NCBI GenBank assembly: GCA_016490735.1
Contig: JAEMWC010000031.1
Span: forward strand, 1,562,501 to 1,626,500
Direction: 5' to 3'
DNA length: 64,000 nucleotides
DNA from: Pachyseris speciosa
Taxonomy: Eukaryota > Cnidaria > Anthozoa > Scleractinia > Pachyseridae
Made by a program: the position numbers and the translations under genes. Positions 9,870-22,405 of the stretch are shown one piece after another. The notes beneath the pieces are model-generated. The model saw only the letters and a program-made list of their open reading frames with translations, was not told the origin of the DNA and searched no databases. Positions within the stretch are counted from its first letter, which is position 1. Every line of letters starts with the position of its first letter.

Positions 9870-10215
9870 TACTCGGCTCATTTGAATGGTCAACGCTCAA
9901 TAACATCCGTCGAAAGGCCCTATTATCTTCGGTCAGTTCTCGTATTTCAGTGACGTCATGCTTCGGTTCGCAATAAGAGTCAAGACACGCGAGACAAGGC
10001 TTTTGTCCTTTTACAAAAGTTGCCTTTTCTGCCATCCATTTTGCCTTTTTTAATTTCACTTCGATTGAGATCTTTCGAAACAACTGTTTTAAATTTTGAA
10101 GAGAAGGATTCCGTTTATTGCATTTATTTACACCTTGATACGGCAAAGGGTCTCTCGGAGTACGTTGTCGAACGAAACTCGACACTGAAATCACTCATAA
10201 CATCCCTTGAATGAC
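9870..10215 (-). repeat. Left arm of a 2.7-kb inverted repeat
   Basis: The arm matches 12283-12600 in reverse complement, including CAGGGTCATTCAAGGGATGTTA and TACGAGAACTGACCGAAGAT in parts. A 111-codon frame runs through this arm on the minus strand but is broken in the other arm, so coding is not supported. A long-TIR DNA transposon is likely. Confidence 0.65.
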
Positions 10216-10422
10216 CCTGGAACAAAGTCAAGCAAAAATCCGTCCTTTGTAACTTGTAATTACATCTACAAAAGGTTAGACTTTCTAGTCTTCTTGGATA
10301 AGGACGATAAACCATAAGTCCCGGCTCACAACACTTTCCTAATAATCTGTGGGACGTTAAAGAACCCACACTCTGTTCGAATAAAAGAAAATGTAGGGGA
10401 CGTAGTTCCCGGTTTTGTTCCC

Positions 10423-10747
10423 GGAGGGGGGGGGCACTCCCTATAATGGCCTATACGGGGAGGCTCCGCCCGAAAGGGGTACCTTTTCACGCTTCAGGTA
10501 TACGAAAGGGTAGGGATTTCACGATTCGAAGTATGTGAAAGGGTAGGGAATTCTGCCATTTAGGTATTTAAAAGGGCCTTTCATTAAAATATTTCGAACA
10601 CATACCTCATGACTGTACTGTTCTACTGGAAGGTATACGAAAGGGGTATCAATTGGCAATGGAAGGTATTCGAAATGGGTACCTTTTCTGTGAAAAATGG
10701 TATATAAAAGGGAAGGGATCGGGTTTTTTAGTAGCCCCCCCCCCCGG
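10423..10747 (+). mobile_element. Short repeat bounded by G and C runs, copy 2
   Basis: Same family as 8936-9298. It starts at GGGGGGGGGCACTCC and ends in a C/G run near 10747. It keeps the internal TATACGAAAGGG motifs. It lies inside the 9870-12600 inverted-repeat element, so it is the younger insertion. Confidence 0.75.
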
Positions 10748-12282
10748 GGGGGTGTGGTGGTCGATCTCTATCTCTCATCTGTCTGTCACATTTCATGCGT
10801 GGGTTGGGTGGGTGAGTATGGACTGATTGCGGCTTTTACAGGATGACTTACGATTCAGAAGAATTTATTGTAAACCGCCGTGAAACTACTGTGATTCATA
10901 AATCCGTTCCCATTACCATCAACGTTAACATCTGTCACTGACTGTGGAGGTCAGGCTGCAATTAACACCCACTGGAGAAGGTAATACGCGTTTGTTTGTT
11001 TTCTTTTGTTGTGCACTTCTCTGTTTAACAATTATAACAGGTACTGTAACAGATAAAGTAAGATCTTACAAAATTTTCTGTCTCAGTTGCCGCCAAATTA
11101 ATCTTTTAAAGAGTGATCGTGTTGACTTTATAATTAGTTTTGTTTATAATTTCCTTTCCGGTTTTTTTTATTTTTATTTTTATTTTTTTAAGCTAAATTG
11201 TGGGTTGAGAATGGTTTGTTCTTTATTGGGGTTGGGTTGGGGTATATTGGCCTAGCATGGAACAACAGGTCGTGTTGTCTGTTTACCTGCTATTTGCAAA
11301 TCGGTAAATAAATGAATATAAGAAACCTTTAGAACTAGCAAGAGTACGGATTTTGCATTTTTCAGTGAGCCAGTCAGTTAATAAGGCCCCAGAACTCATT
11401 TTCTTATGCTTACCAGCGTTAAGAGAAGGCTGGTGTAACAACTGATTTCACAAATTGACAACCGCTGCACTGCAACGCCCCCCCCCCCCCCCCCTCCTTC
11501 CTGGAGCCAACTCCTAGGCGGTAGCTTTAATAAAGGGGGGAGGCAAAATCCCTGGGTAGGGACAAAACGCTTTCTTGGTCACGTAAGGGGGTTTGAACTT
11601 AAGGTGGGGGTAAACGTGAATTTGTGTGAAATTGAAGGAGTTTGAAGAAGGGTTTTTAATGGAGTAAAAATGTTTTGAAGCATTTCCAGTTAGGCTAGGG
11701 GAACTGTTTGGTGTCCGTCTACTAATTTCTAACTTCAAATTCCAATTTTAAACCTTTATTAAATCTTCCAAATTTTTGGTTTCCCTCAATTTAACTAATC
11801 CTTTGAGAAAAATTATCTCTTCCTAAAGATACCCAAAGATCACCGAGAAATTCACAAAATATCTCAAAACATAGCTTTGTGAGATGACCAGAAGGGTTTT
11901 TGATGAAACGCGAACGAATTTCAACGTGAAATCCATGTTAAGCGGTTAAAAAAACGATGTTAAGGTTAACTCCCGCCTTAAGAAGAAGTTGTGAAAGCTA
12001 ACAGTATTTTGGAAAGTCGTAAACCAGATGTCGCCTCAACTGATCTGCTTTTCCAAAGCCTTTCCATAATAATAGCAGGAAAATTTTGCTAAGTTATCAG
12101 TGAGTCTCATAATTCTCGATTAAAAACTGGTAGGGGTCTTCAGTCGTCGAAATATATCCGAGACTTTACTGAAAGCAAACATATTTTGTTGTGAAATCCT
12201 TTAGTGAAAACTTTCATTCAATATTCCGCCAAAATTTTGAAGAAGTGCCAAAAAAGACAGCGGTTATTTACATTTTCGCGCG
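10748..12282. other. No gene seen; C18 tract at about 11477
   Basis: This is the loop of the inverted repeat. I see T-rich stretches near 11160 and a run of about 18 C near 11477-11494, but no supported gene. Confidence 0.4.
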
Positions 12283-12600
12283 CCAGGCCAGGGTCATTCA
12301 AGGGATGTTACTGAGTGACTTCAGTATCAAATTTCGTTCAATAACATACTCCGAACGTCCCAAGTCGTATCAAGGCGTAAATTACTGCAGACATCTTTTT
12401 CATGTGTAATTTTTTAGCTCAATTTATCTTATTCAAGCAAAAGAGAGATTTTACATAACAAAAACGAAGTCAGATTTCACTCCGGTTGCATGACTCAGTC
12501 CGACACATGACGTCATCGGAATACGAGAACTGACCGAAGATCACAGGCCCCTTCGACGGATGTTATTGAGCGTTGACCCATTTGAATTCACTCTCTGGTC
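12283..12600 (+). repeat. Right arm of the 2.7-kb inverted repeat
   Basis: Reverse-complement partner of 9870-10215. The match begins near GCCAGGGTCATTCAAGGG and ends near TTATTGAGCGTTGACC. The arms differ by an internal indel of some tens of bases. Confidence 0.65.
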
Positions 12601-13169
12601 GGCCAAATCAATTGCAGAATTTACCTTGTAATGTGTCAAAATTGCCCTTAAATTACTGTGTTTTGGGTCATTTGCTGGTACCGAAGCTCATCATCAAGGC
12701 TGAGAAGGCTCAAACCTTGCCAATTTCAAAGAACTGCTTATTGGCACTATATACCTGCCAAGTGTCGCGCCTAAGGCGCCTAGTAGAGACGTTAGAGCCA
12801 TTACAGCATTGACGACGCATTTTGAAAAATTTATTAATTATTTAAAGAAACTGAAACCAATGAGAGAAAATAAAAAGTCCATGTGAATGATCGACTTTCT
12901 CCGAATTCTGTTTTTTTTTTAAGTAGGGAAAGTCACTGGAGACGAGGTAGGTTGGGAACGAGAAGGTCACTTGCAGGCTATTTCCGGTTCCGGTAGTGGT
13001 ACCTTAATTTGGTTGCGTTTTCATGCAACCACTTAAAATCTGGCGGGAAACGTTTTACTAGCCGACCTCCTAGTGTTTGCACGTGGGATTTCGTAAGTTA
13101 ACTTTCACTGTTGTAGCGTTTGATCGTAATTAAATTTTAGCATTCAGTGCGTATATTCCAAGAAATTAG
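12601..13169. other. No gene seen
   Basis: No supported feature. A small hairpin GGTTGC/GCAACC lies near 13012. Confidence 0.35.
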
Positions 13170-14817
13170 CTTGTTATCGGCAATGGCAAGGCAGCAGTTT
13201 TTCGACAATCTAAAAGGAAGCTGGCTACCAAAGCGATGTGGGGTTGGACGACACTCTTGGGAGACATTGAAGATGTTCACATCCCGTCGGCGTTCGACAT
13301 CTTTCCAGAACCATACGGATGGTGTTCAGGTAAAATAACTAAACTTCAAAATAATGCCTTTCTTCAATCGGATTGACATACTCAAATCGTGCCTATCGGA
13401 TCCATGCTACTGAGTTCAATTAATCAGAAATTCAATTTTATTTCAATTGTGTTTTGTCTGTTCTGTCGCGTCTGGATCTCGAAATGTCCCATGTCGATGT
13501 TTGTCAATAGTTCACGTTTTTTCCAAAAGAAAAAGGAAAAAGAAAGGGGGTCGTTTGTCGCGAGTTCATTTCATACGTTTTCTTTGTTTTGGGCCATGTT
13601 GGAATTTACCTTGGCAGGGCATCCATTTGAGAAAAAATTGATCAGCGCGGCTGTTTAGCTTCAGCTGGTACTGTCAAGTCATGTCTATTCCGCACGTTTT
13701 ATACTACGACTGAAGTAGAGGAATGTTTTCAATTTTGTTTTCAATTTTATTTACTTATGTTTTGGGGGGGAAGGCATCACAGAAGTGTTACATTAGGTAG
13801 ATTTTTAAGAGCCCGAGATCTCAGAAAACTCAACTGAGCTCAGTGAATATTTCCAATGATTTCAGACTCTAACGTATGCGAAAATATGATTAAAACTCTC
13901 GTTATTATTTGATTGTATTGCTTATTGTGAGCAAGGGCTGTATAAATCTCGGGCTAGGGTGAAATTAATCAATTTTGGTCTGTCACTCCCAAACACTATT
14001 AAACAAAATTGTATCATCTTAATTCGCACCTCTAATCCTGAGTCGCTTAATGTTTCTTTTATGTAAAATTTATTAATTATAAATTTTAGCTGGTTCTATC
14101 AAGCAACATTCGATCGATAAGGTGGCAGCTTCATTGTATCCTGACGATGCTCCTGCAGATTTTCAACCAGTAGACTGTTACGGGGATGGCAATTGTCTGT
14201 TCAGAGCTTTCTCCATGGTTTTCTTTAGCAATGAGGATTACCACAAAGAGTTTCGTAGCAGAGCGGTATGTGAATTGGCAAAAAAAGAGAAGGATTATAC
14301 CAACAATGACTATTTACACTCTTTAACAGGTGTAAAAGATGTTGTGGAAAATTTGCTACCTAGTTCCGTCTTTGTCAACGCAAAGGATCCCTCTTCGTCT
14401 TACCGAAGAGAAGTGCTGAGATCGTTGAGATCGTCCACCTTTGCCAACATGTGGCATATCTTTGCACTGGCAAATGTTATTGGCCGTAAAGTACAGTCGG
14501 TGTACCCTGATGTTCAGAACTCTGGAACAAACAGGTCCCTCCTGAACATTGTTGTACAACCTGCAGCACCAGCCATAATCTCTAATGAACCGAGTGTCAG
14601 GTTGATGTGGAGCCATTGTTCGAGCACCAATAAAAGGGGATGGGATCCAAATCATTTTGTTCCTCTCTTACCTGTTGGTACTGATGCGTTACAAGAAGCA
14701 GAGTGGGTAACTGTGACCGGCAAACGGAAGAGAGAAAAACGGGAAGCAGAAACACCAAAAGTAGCCACTAGTCCCTCAAAGAAAATAACCATCGAATTTT
14801 CATTTCCCAATGAATAA
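13170..14817 (+). CDS. OTU-domain cysteine protease gene, two exons
   Basis: Exon 13170-13329 (acceptor ATTAG, donor GTAAAA) joins exon 14090-14817 (acceptor AATTTTAG) with one base of an alanine codon upstream. The second exon carries an OTU fold: the catalytic cysteine in CYGDGNCLFRAFS, and near the C-terminus WDPNHFVPLL, which supplies the catalytic His. OTU proteins are deubiquitinating cysteine proteases. A basic tail KRKREKREAE follows, ending in TAA at 14815-14817. The frame is intact over 730 bases. The start codon is upstream and not identified. Similar OTU genes are multicopy in cnidarians and may be transposon-associated. A donor inside the tail (GTAGCC near 14760) could instead splice to the next exon at 14852. 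Confidence 0.7.
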
Positions 14818-14851
14818 ACCAACATCTGACTTCTCTTAACCATCAATTCAG

Positions 14852-15547
14852 CAAGGTCGTGCAGCAGAAGCTAAACCCAAAGGTGCATTTCCGCATCGTG
14901 AAGTTACACAAGAAGCTACCAGTGCAGTGTCTCCAGCTAAGAAGAATACAAGGGAGGAAAAGAAGCCAGCCTCGGTTCCAAAATCACCCCAAGCTTACCC
15001 GGAAGGTGAAGTTCCGCAATGTCAAGATAAACAAGAACCTAACAGTGCTAAAGAGAATACAGGGAAGAAAAGACAAGGAGCAGCTTACTATGGCAGTAGC
15101 TTCAAAAAAGAGTGGACAAAACAAAGAACTTCATCAGAGCAGCCAACGATTCGCATAGCTTCCATTGTACGATATGTGCTCGAGATATAAGTTGCAAGCA
15201 CCAAGGAAGAGCTGATGTGGAGCGGCACATTGGCAAAAACATGCATCAAAATAACGTGAAGCGGATTGAAGGGCAAAATAAGTTGCCATTTGTCTCTAAT
15301 CAAGATCCTCTTGCGGAAAAGATATGTTTTGACAGAGACGAGATAAATCATGACTTTCCTTGGAATAATTTTCGTGTTAGTTGAAATGAATTTCAAACTC
15401 CTTTCGTTTTCTTTATTCAGCAAATCAAATCAGAGGTGTTATTCACAAGTTTCCTTGTTGAGCATAACATGTCGCTGATCACGCTGGAGCTCTTTTTAAG
15501 CAGATGCTCCCAGACTCGGATATTGCTTCAAAGTTTAGCTGTGCAAG
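14852..15547 (+). pseudogene. hAT-like gene, N-terminal zinc-finger exons, frameshifted
   Basis: Exon 14852-15375 follows TTCAG. It encodes a Lys/Pro-rich linker, then SSFKKEWTK and, after a one-base frameshift near 15115, a BED-like finger FHCTICARDISCKHQG with a later HIGKNMH. Exon 15422-15547 follows TTTATTCAG and encodes VLFTSFLVEHN and, after a second shift, DHAGALFKQMLPDSDIA, ending at a GTAATT donor in phase 2. This is the N-terminal half of a hAT-transposase-like protein common in cnidarians. The C-terminal half with a matching splice phase is at 41644-43323, about 26 kb downstream on the same strand. Confidence 0.65.
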
Positions 15548-16240
15548 GTAATTATAACATGGCTAGATTGGACACTGGCGCGATATGTCGTTTAAAATAA
15601 TGTTGAGATATTAAAAGGGCACAACATAGACCCCCTGATGGCAGAGATATTTATGGTTTTGCCAACTAGTAACTTTGGAAGGATGATAGTGATTCCGCTT
15701 ATTTTACTGGAGAAACATGTTTAAAAACCTTTTTTTTTATTGACAACAGCTTTATTGACAATTAATTAGAAGTTATGACCACGACAACAACAACATAAAA
15801 ATTAAGTACAAGTTAAAAAAAGGGGGCAAAAAAGGAAGCAAACAACAACAACAACAACAAAAAGTAAAAAAAAAAACAATCCGAGAAAAAAAATTGCAAC
15901 AACAATTGAAAGAAGAGAGGCACGTTAAAAACGAAAAAACATATATATAACTTGTCCCATTCTTTTTGTTCTCTCTCTCTCTTCTCTTTCCTTTTCCTTT
16001 TCTTTCTTTTCCATTTTCATTTTTTTTCTGTTTTCCCTGGGTCTGTTTTCCCTGACACAGTCAAACCCAAAGAAAAAAAGGTAAAGAACATTTATATTTC
16101 ATTAAGTTTTGGAGGCTCAGGTCAAACGGCTTATGTAAGGCAGAAAGGGTTCCCATTTTTGCTTGACAGAAGCGGCATTGTTTTCAATTTGATAAATGTG
16201 CTTGAAATAAGGCAAAAAGTTGTTTAAATTGGGGGATGTT
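15548..16240. other. Low-complexity DNA: A-rich, (CAA)n, then CT-rich
   Basis: A (CAA)n tract lies near 15840-15865 in A-rich DNA. A pyrimidine tract at 15966-16030 is made of CTCT and TTTC words. The 91-codon frame across the pyrimidine tract is not a gene. Confidence 0.6.
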
Positions 16241-17260
16241 CTTTTAAGAGCCGCTGCCTGTAAATATCAAACATCGTCCGACAGTTCAAAAAATTCGACC
16301 TCCATTTTATTTCATTAAAAGAATCCCTATATAGAACTATTTTCGAAAATGGAGTTAAAAAGTTGCAGCAAATTTCATTTTTCAAGAAATCGAGCAATGT
16401 TTGATTTCGCCGATATGGAGGCTCGGCACCACCCCAAAATCAGCGAATTTTGCGAATGTTGAGCAGCCTCGCAAAGCAATAAAAGCAAAACAAATGAAAC
16501 CTTGTTTGATATCTCGTAAAAGTATACTATCTGGGCTTCTAAGAAAAGGTAACTTTACTTTGTCTTCGGCTTTTCCAAAACTTTTACAGGACCCCAGGTG
16601 AGCCCATTCTAAAACAAGGTCGTTTCTAATAAATTTTACTCTAGATCCAAGGGCAAAAATCTCTGCTGGTGCATATTATTTTTCCAATAAAAATACTTAC
16701 TAGTGATTCTTAGCCTTTCATTTCTAACATATAAAAAATCTACCGGCGGCCCGTGAATACTCAGTTTTTGGGAAAACTACACGTCCAAGACATTTTCAGT
16801 CTTGCGACATGGCGTACTTTTCAAATTTCAGTCCGTGTCAAGAAAGAAAACATTTAAAATTACTTGCCCTGATTTGTTTTAAAATTTCTTAAGCCATTTA
16901 TCATAACAAAAAATCGCCGAGAGAAGTGATATTCTCTCTCGTACCTTGGATTATCTTGATAAATTTTAGAATTCAAGCCTCTCAGTCTTTATGGAACACG
17001 CATTAGCGCGTGACAGTGCTGGCGTGACATGTTCATTCGCTGTGATTTCCACTTAACTAAATTTACGAAAATCAAGCAATATTTACTATTGGTTATCACT
17101 CGCTAGGTTTCTTCATGTTGAGGACTCAAAAGAGTCTAATATTTTAGGTCTTCGGCTCTTGAATGTTTGTATATTTGTAGTTGCTAACTGCGACATTGCC
17201 TATTTTCCCAACCAAGTTACATTTAGAAAATAAAACTAAATAAGCATAACATGTCACCGT
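16240..17260 (+). repeat. About 1-kb dispersed repeat, copy 1
   Basis: It starts near TTAAGAGCCGCTGCCTGTAA. From 16401 it matches 23600-24480 in reverse complement over several hundred bases, including TCTACCGGCGGCCCGT and GAGAGAAGTGATATTCTCTC. A 5' part reappears at 46506. A 66-residue frame is similar in both large copies, but it could simply reflect recent duplication. Confidence 0.7.
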
Positions 17261-17635
17261 TTATGAGAATGGAGAAAATAAAAGAATATACTTTGAAATG
17301 CAATGAATTCAGTTGATTATTTGCTAGATTTCTTCAAGTTGGGATTTTTTTGTTTTCCGTATCTTATATTTTCCCTGCTATTGAGCTCGCTAATTAACAT
17401 TTAGTAACCAATTACAGTGTCGGTAGTAAAACTACATATTAATGTAATCTCTGACTCGAGTGAACTATGCACCAATTGCACTTCACCGTTTGATCTAAAA
17501 CTGCTTTTTGATTTAAAATGACAGTCTTCAAATCTCAGATCAACAAGTATAAACGCAAATAAGTATAGGTCAAGCAGTAGGTTTTACGCAAATAATAACG
17601 TGCAATAACTGGCAGGCCATAAAATCCGGTGATCC

Positions 17636-17732
17636 CGTTTTTTTATTTTTTGTTTTTTTGTTTTTGTTTTGTTTTGTTTTGTTTTTGTTTTGTTTTGTCT
17701 TGTTTTGTTCTGTTTTATGTTTTTTTTTATTT
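17636..17732. repeat. (TTTTG)n microsatellite
   Basis: Degenerate TTTTG/TTTGT units form a T-rich tract just beyond the 3' end of the minus-strand gene. Confidence 0.8.
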
Positions 17733-20358
17733 TGGTGCAAGAAGTAGAATATAACTCAGAACAGAAGCGAACTCCATTTCAAATGAGGAACTATCAAAGA
17801 AATAACTGGACTTGTCTCCAGCTCATCCACTGCAGGAGCACAGGGCAACAGCTTCCTTGAGTACCTGTTCATAGGGGGCCCTGCGGCGCACGAAGGGATT
17901 GGGCGTCGGTGGCAAGTCCGAGCTCCAGGCACAGCTTCTCCATCATGCTAATTGTTAGTTTTTTTAGGCCTTCATTGTGAACCAGCTGGCATATGTCATA
18001 TTGGTCAAAGATAATCGGGTGTTGCAGATTAATATTTTGGTTAACATTTGTTCTCGCTTCGTCGAAATTGCTCTCCTCTACGGTAGCATTGACGTCCTCT
18101 TCCTGGATCTCTCCATCATCCACCTGATGTCTGGACTCCACCGCAAGCCGTGAGAAGAATGCTGCTATCTGGGTTGGCATGAGGAACTCTTCTATTCTGA
18201 AAAGACGTTCCCCGCTTTCATCGCGTGTTCTACGCATGTCTTTAGCGACCTTCTCTGGATCTTGTTTGTTACCTGTACGGCAGGTAATAAACATATGTAA
18301 GCATTATGAGCACTGATTCGAGTCAGTGCTCTTCTTTAAATAAGGCTTCTTTTACTTTCCCTTTGTATGTGATTTTGTTTGTAGGCGTTCCTAAGCATAG
18401 GTATTTGGCAATTGCATGTAACTAGTATTTAGTTTTTTATCTGTTTTTTAATGCTGTATCATGACTCCACAAGCGACAGCTTTAATTATTATCGTGTTTA
18501 AATAGAAGGCATTGCATTGTATTGTAATAGCGCCTCTATTCTCTCCCGAACAAGCGCCCCTCCTCGAGGTACCAAAAGGTAAAATAAGGATCACGTGCAC
18601 GGTTTCCTTTGCTGGGATCAGACAGAGACTAGGGCAAACATTTCAGTACGATGTAAAGCAAGTTATCTATAGCTATTGTAAGAATACATGCATGTGTAGC
18701 TATGACAACGTATAACGGTGGATACAATGTTTTCTATAACATTTCATTACCTGAGGTAATTCCAATATTGAATTTGGAGGTCAAGTAGGCTTTCTGTTTC
18801 TCGCTAAACCTTCCCCCTCTCCTGGATTCCTTCAGTGCCCATCCCTTTACTTTAGGTAGGGTATTGACAGATGACGATTGCGCAACACCACACGACAGGG
18901 TCGGAATGGCCCCAATTCCTTCCTCTAGGCGTCTCCCGTACTCTTCCTTGCTTACGTCTAGAAGTGTCTTACGCTCGGCCTCATGGGAACAAGCCACCAG
19001 AGAAAGGTGGCGCTCTAATCCCGATACACGCTGGAATATTCTGACGCAGCCATCTACAGGACAGGAGAATAGCTGGCTGCTGTAGTCCAGTGGCTGTTCT
19101 TTTAAGGCATCGTCTCGGTCCACTGTACGATCAAGTTGTTTGGCCGGCTGATTGCCAACACGCCTGAAGCCCGTACCCTTTGAGAATGGTTCGTCAACCC
19201 ATCGGTAGTTCTCCTCTACATACAAAAAAAAAACTATGTTCATGCGGCTTCTTTTTTTGGAAAAGAAGAAAAACAGAAAAAAAAACATGTTTCATTTCGC
19301 AGGATAACGTACCTCTTCGAGAACTTTTGACCTGGACCATCTTTCCTTTTCCAACTCCATAAGCTCTCCAGGCAATTATACGCCCGTTTACAAATTGAAA
19401 GTTATTGAGCTTGTTAACAGAGGTAATTTTGGATTGTTCTTGATCGCAAGATATTGAACTGGAAGTAGCAACTACGACTCGGACACCCTCAAGCCCTCCA
19501 TGAGACAAAAGCGCCGCCTTCATTTCGTCCACTGTAGTCACGTCATGGCCTTCGTTAATGTATACGCGGATGTGACTCTTGCATCGCGCTGCTAGATGAT
19601 CTGCCGCGCCTTTGCCCCCTTGGGGATCACTGAAATCGATCTGCTTGATTTGGACGCCAGTTGACTTTTCGATGATGTCCGCAGCCAGGATGGTGGAATT
19701 CAAGTGGTAACACCCAGCGTTGTCTTGGCGCAAGTATACCATTGAGATGCTGGTGTCTTCGTCCTTGATTGTCTTCGGGATGCTGCCAGTTGTGGACTAC
19801 TGTTCGACTGTCCTGTGCGGAAGACTGCATCAGATGAACAAAGGACTGCGACTGAAGGGTAGCCTCTATCTTGCGGAAAACAACAGCAATATGCCAGGAC
19901 ATACCCCGCTTTCCAAACCAGTCCTGCTGGGACTCTCTGTATCGTTGGGGAATAATCTTCATTGCCCAGTCACTGACAATCAATGCAGAGTGTTCGTCTA
20001 ATTCGTTTATTACATCTAAGCGAGCCTGGTCTTGATGCACAGATCTTAGTTGGTGTGATTTCCAGGAACGTATAGCATTGACGGATGTCTTGCAAAGATA
20101 CGACGCCTCGTCTTTATCCTCTTCGCTGTGGAACTCTACGTCATGGACCAAATTCTCTATACGGACGAGTACGTTATTCAGGGCTTCGCACTGGCTGCAT
20201 CTCTCATCATGCTGGTGATCGCACTCTTGACTGAAGTCTGCGTCGGATGGATCACTCAAAGCGTGTACACTGCAATGTTCCGCCACTTCACTATTGCTGC
20301 TGACATGTACCTGTTATCATAACAACCTACAGTAATGTTACCTATTACGGTTGTTTTC

Positions 20359-20395
20359 CACACTGAAGAAGGGTTATACATCCGAAACGTCTGTG
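20359..20395 (+). ncRNA. Minimal hammerhead ribozyme motif, Penelope type
   Basis: Stem CACA (20359-20362), core CTGAAGA, stem II GGGT with loop TATAC and ATCC, core GAAA, then C, GTC, and partner TGTG (20392-20395). Core positions fit CUGANGA/GAAA/GUC and the flanking four base pairs form. Stem III is almost absent, as in hammerheads described from Penelope-like elements, where two copies act together. It lies in the 20311-20560 intron of the minus-strand pseudogene, antisense to it, with no reverse transcriptase nearby. It is probably a relic of a Penelope terminal region. Confidence 0.7.
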
Positions 20396-22054
20396 TTGTT
20401 AGTAAGACAATTTTGACACTTCTTGATAATTGTTACTTGCAATATCAACTCAATCTTTTTTTACTACCAAGTGTCACGCATCTCCTACTACTTTTTAGGC
20501 CATTTATTTGATGTTACCTACTATAATACAGGATTGGTACAGCTGTATGCGACCACGTACCTTGTATTCTCCTTTGAGATAGAGTTTTCCCGCTTTCAGA
20601 GCGTCAAGAGCTTCTGCTTTCCCGGAACCAAGCTCGACATAAGTGCTGATGCTCTCCACGATACCCGCCAGATCGTCAAATGCGCGTGCACCTTCTGCAG
20701 CATAACTGTCGAGCCCTTGAAGGGACTTTCGCACGGATGCACTGCATTCGGACAGTACCCTCAGCATCGTTCGTTTGCTGAAAGGTACAAATCCCGTTTC
20801 TTGACAAAAAGCTGTATATTGTTCAGCTACTGGCTGTGGTATCATTGTACGAATGATATTAGGAACTTTGATCTCTTTCCCAACTGTCAGCTTGAGGCGC
20901 TTCTCCCCGAATGGCAAGTCTTGAATAAGATGACCACTAGTTATGAAGTCAATAAAGTGATCTAACTGCTTTCTATCCACGCGCATGCGGGATTGGTACT
21001 TTTTGGAACTGCAACACCTCGACCGTACTGTAAGGAATGCGTAGTGGCCACATGGTATCTGTACCTACTCAGTTCAGGGATGAATTTCTTTATCGCGGCA
21101 AACGAAGCAACTCCCGACATCACTGATAAAACTTGTCGCTTAGTATCCCATCCGGACATGTTTTTATAAGCCTCTACCAAAGCCTCTAAGTAGGGTTCTT
21201 CAGAAAGCTGCGTAGTTGTGTCGATTCCCAACGCAGCGCGTATCGAATGCGAACTTTGTAGAGCATTCCACAAACATGCGGCGTTCTCCTCGGATACAGT
21301 ATTTACTGAAGACTGCAGTTATTATATCCGATGTGCGTTCGACATAACGCTCTCTTGTTCTCTCACTAGCCTCTTCCCATGGAAGCATAGGCTTTCGGCT
21401 TAGTGGCATTACGCGACATTCTTCGAGGAAGGCATTCAACTTAAGACGTCGCACCATACGTGCATCACATAGTGCCTCGTCAGACGACGACGCTGTTTCG
21501 GCAGTAAGGTGGACAGAATCAGCGGTATTATCAGCTGTTGTGAGAGCACAAAGCGAACTTGTTAGCTTATCCTCATCCACTGCAAAACTGCCCTCTTCTT
21601 CGACCTGCGAATTATGAAAAGATTCAGTTATGATCATGTATCAAATAGAATTTCAGTGTTTGCTTTCGTTTCCTAGTCAGGCTCGAAGTCATGATGTATA
21701 ACTATATTCTGTATATCTCCCGTTAAGGGCATTGCCTTACCATAACGCGCAAGCGAAAAACATTTTGTTTCCTCTTTCTGGAAGACTAGATGCTTGGCAG
21801 CGATAATAACTTCTTGATCTTCACTTTCCTCGTCGTCATCATCGTCGCCTTCATTTTCATCATCGTCAAGATCCGGCTCTCTTTTGCTGAGCGCAGCCAA
21901 ATTTCCCTTACATCTCTTACAGACAGCTATAATGAAAAGACAATTGTAAAACACCATTATAGGAAAAAGGCTTCTAAATGGAACGATTTTTGTATAGAGG
22001 TCCATCCGCCGGTTTGCTATTAATTACGGCTACGTTATCCGGTGGAAGGGGAGG

Positions 22055-22405
22055 GGGTTCGGGGAGAGTGAGGGAGAACGCTCTCCCTACACCATTGTGT
22101 CATGGGTTCGATTCCCGGACTCAGCAGTGGCGGATTCAGGGGTGGGGCCGAGGGGCCTTGGTCCCCCCTTTTTTCCTGTGGGTAGTTTAAAAAAAAGCTT
22201 CTGTAACCAATCGACTTTTAAGTGGCATTGTGCATCAGGCGGTTTTATTTATTTCTTCGGCCCCCTCTTTCTGGATTTTCTGGAGAGGGCTGAATTTGTT
22301 GGTTCTCTCCTCTACCCCGAGGGGTTCTTCTCCGGTACGCCGGTTTTTCCCTCTCCTCAACGCCGATGTTTTGATTTGATTTGATTTGATTTGAGTTGAG
22401 TTGAA
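22055..22405 (+). mobile_element. tRNA-derived SINE with TTTGA tail, split by a MITE
   Basis: The head has a B box in GGGTTCGATTCCCGGACTC near 22110-22125. The body resumes at about 22287 with GAATTTGTTGGTTCTCTC and CCTCTCCTCAACGCC. The tail is (TTTGA)n at about 22374-22405. I recognise this head, body and tail order as a SINE family widespread in cnidarians. It lies in an intron of the 17823-23235 gene. Confidence 0.7.
22126..22283. mobile_element. hAT-type MITE nested in the SINE
   Basis: It begins CAGTGGCGGATTCAGGGG, a hAT-like terminus common in coral elements, followed by GGCCGAGGGGCC and a T-run. The right end near CTGGATTTTCTG is degraded, so the 8-bp duplication expected for hAT cannot be confirmed. 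It interrupts the SINE between head and body. Confidence 0.55.

Noticed and set aside
15952..16227. Signal-peptide-like 91-residue frame
   Set aside because: The hydrophobic part is a translated CT/T-rich tract; low complexity, no coding support.
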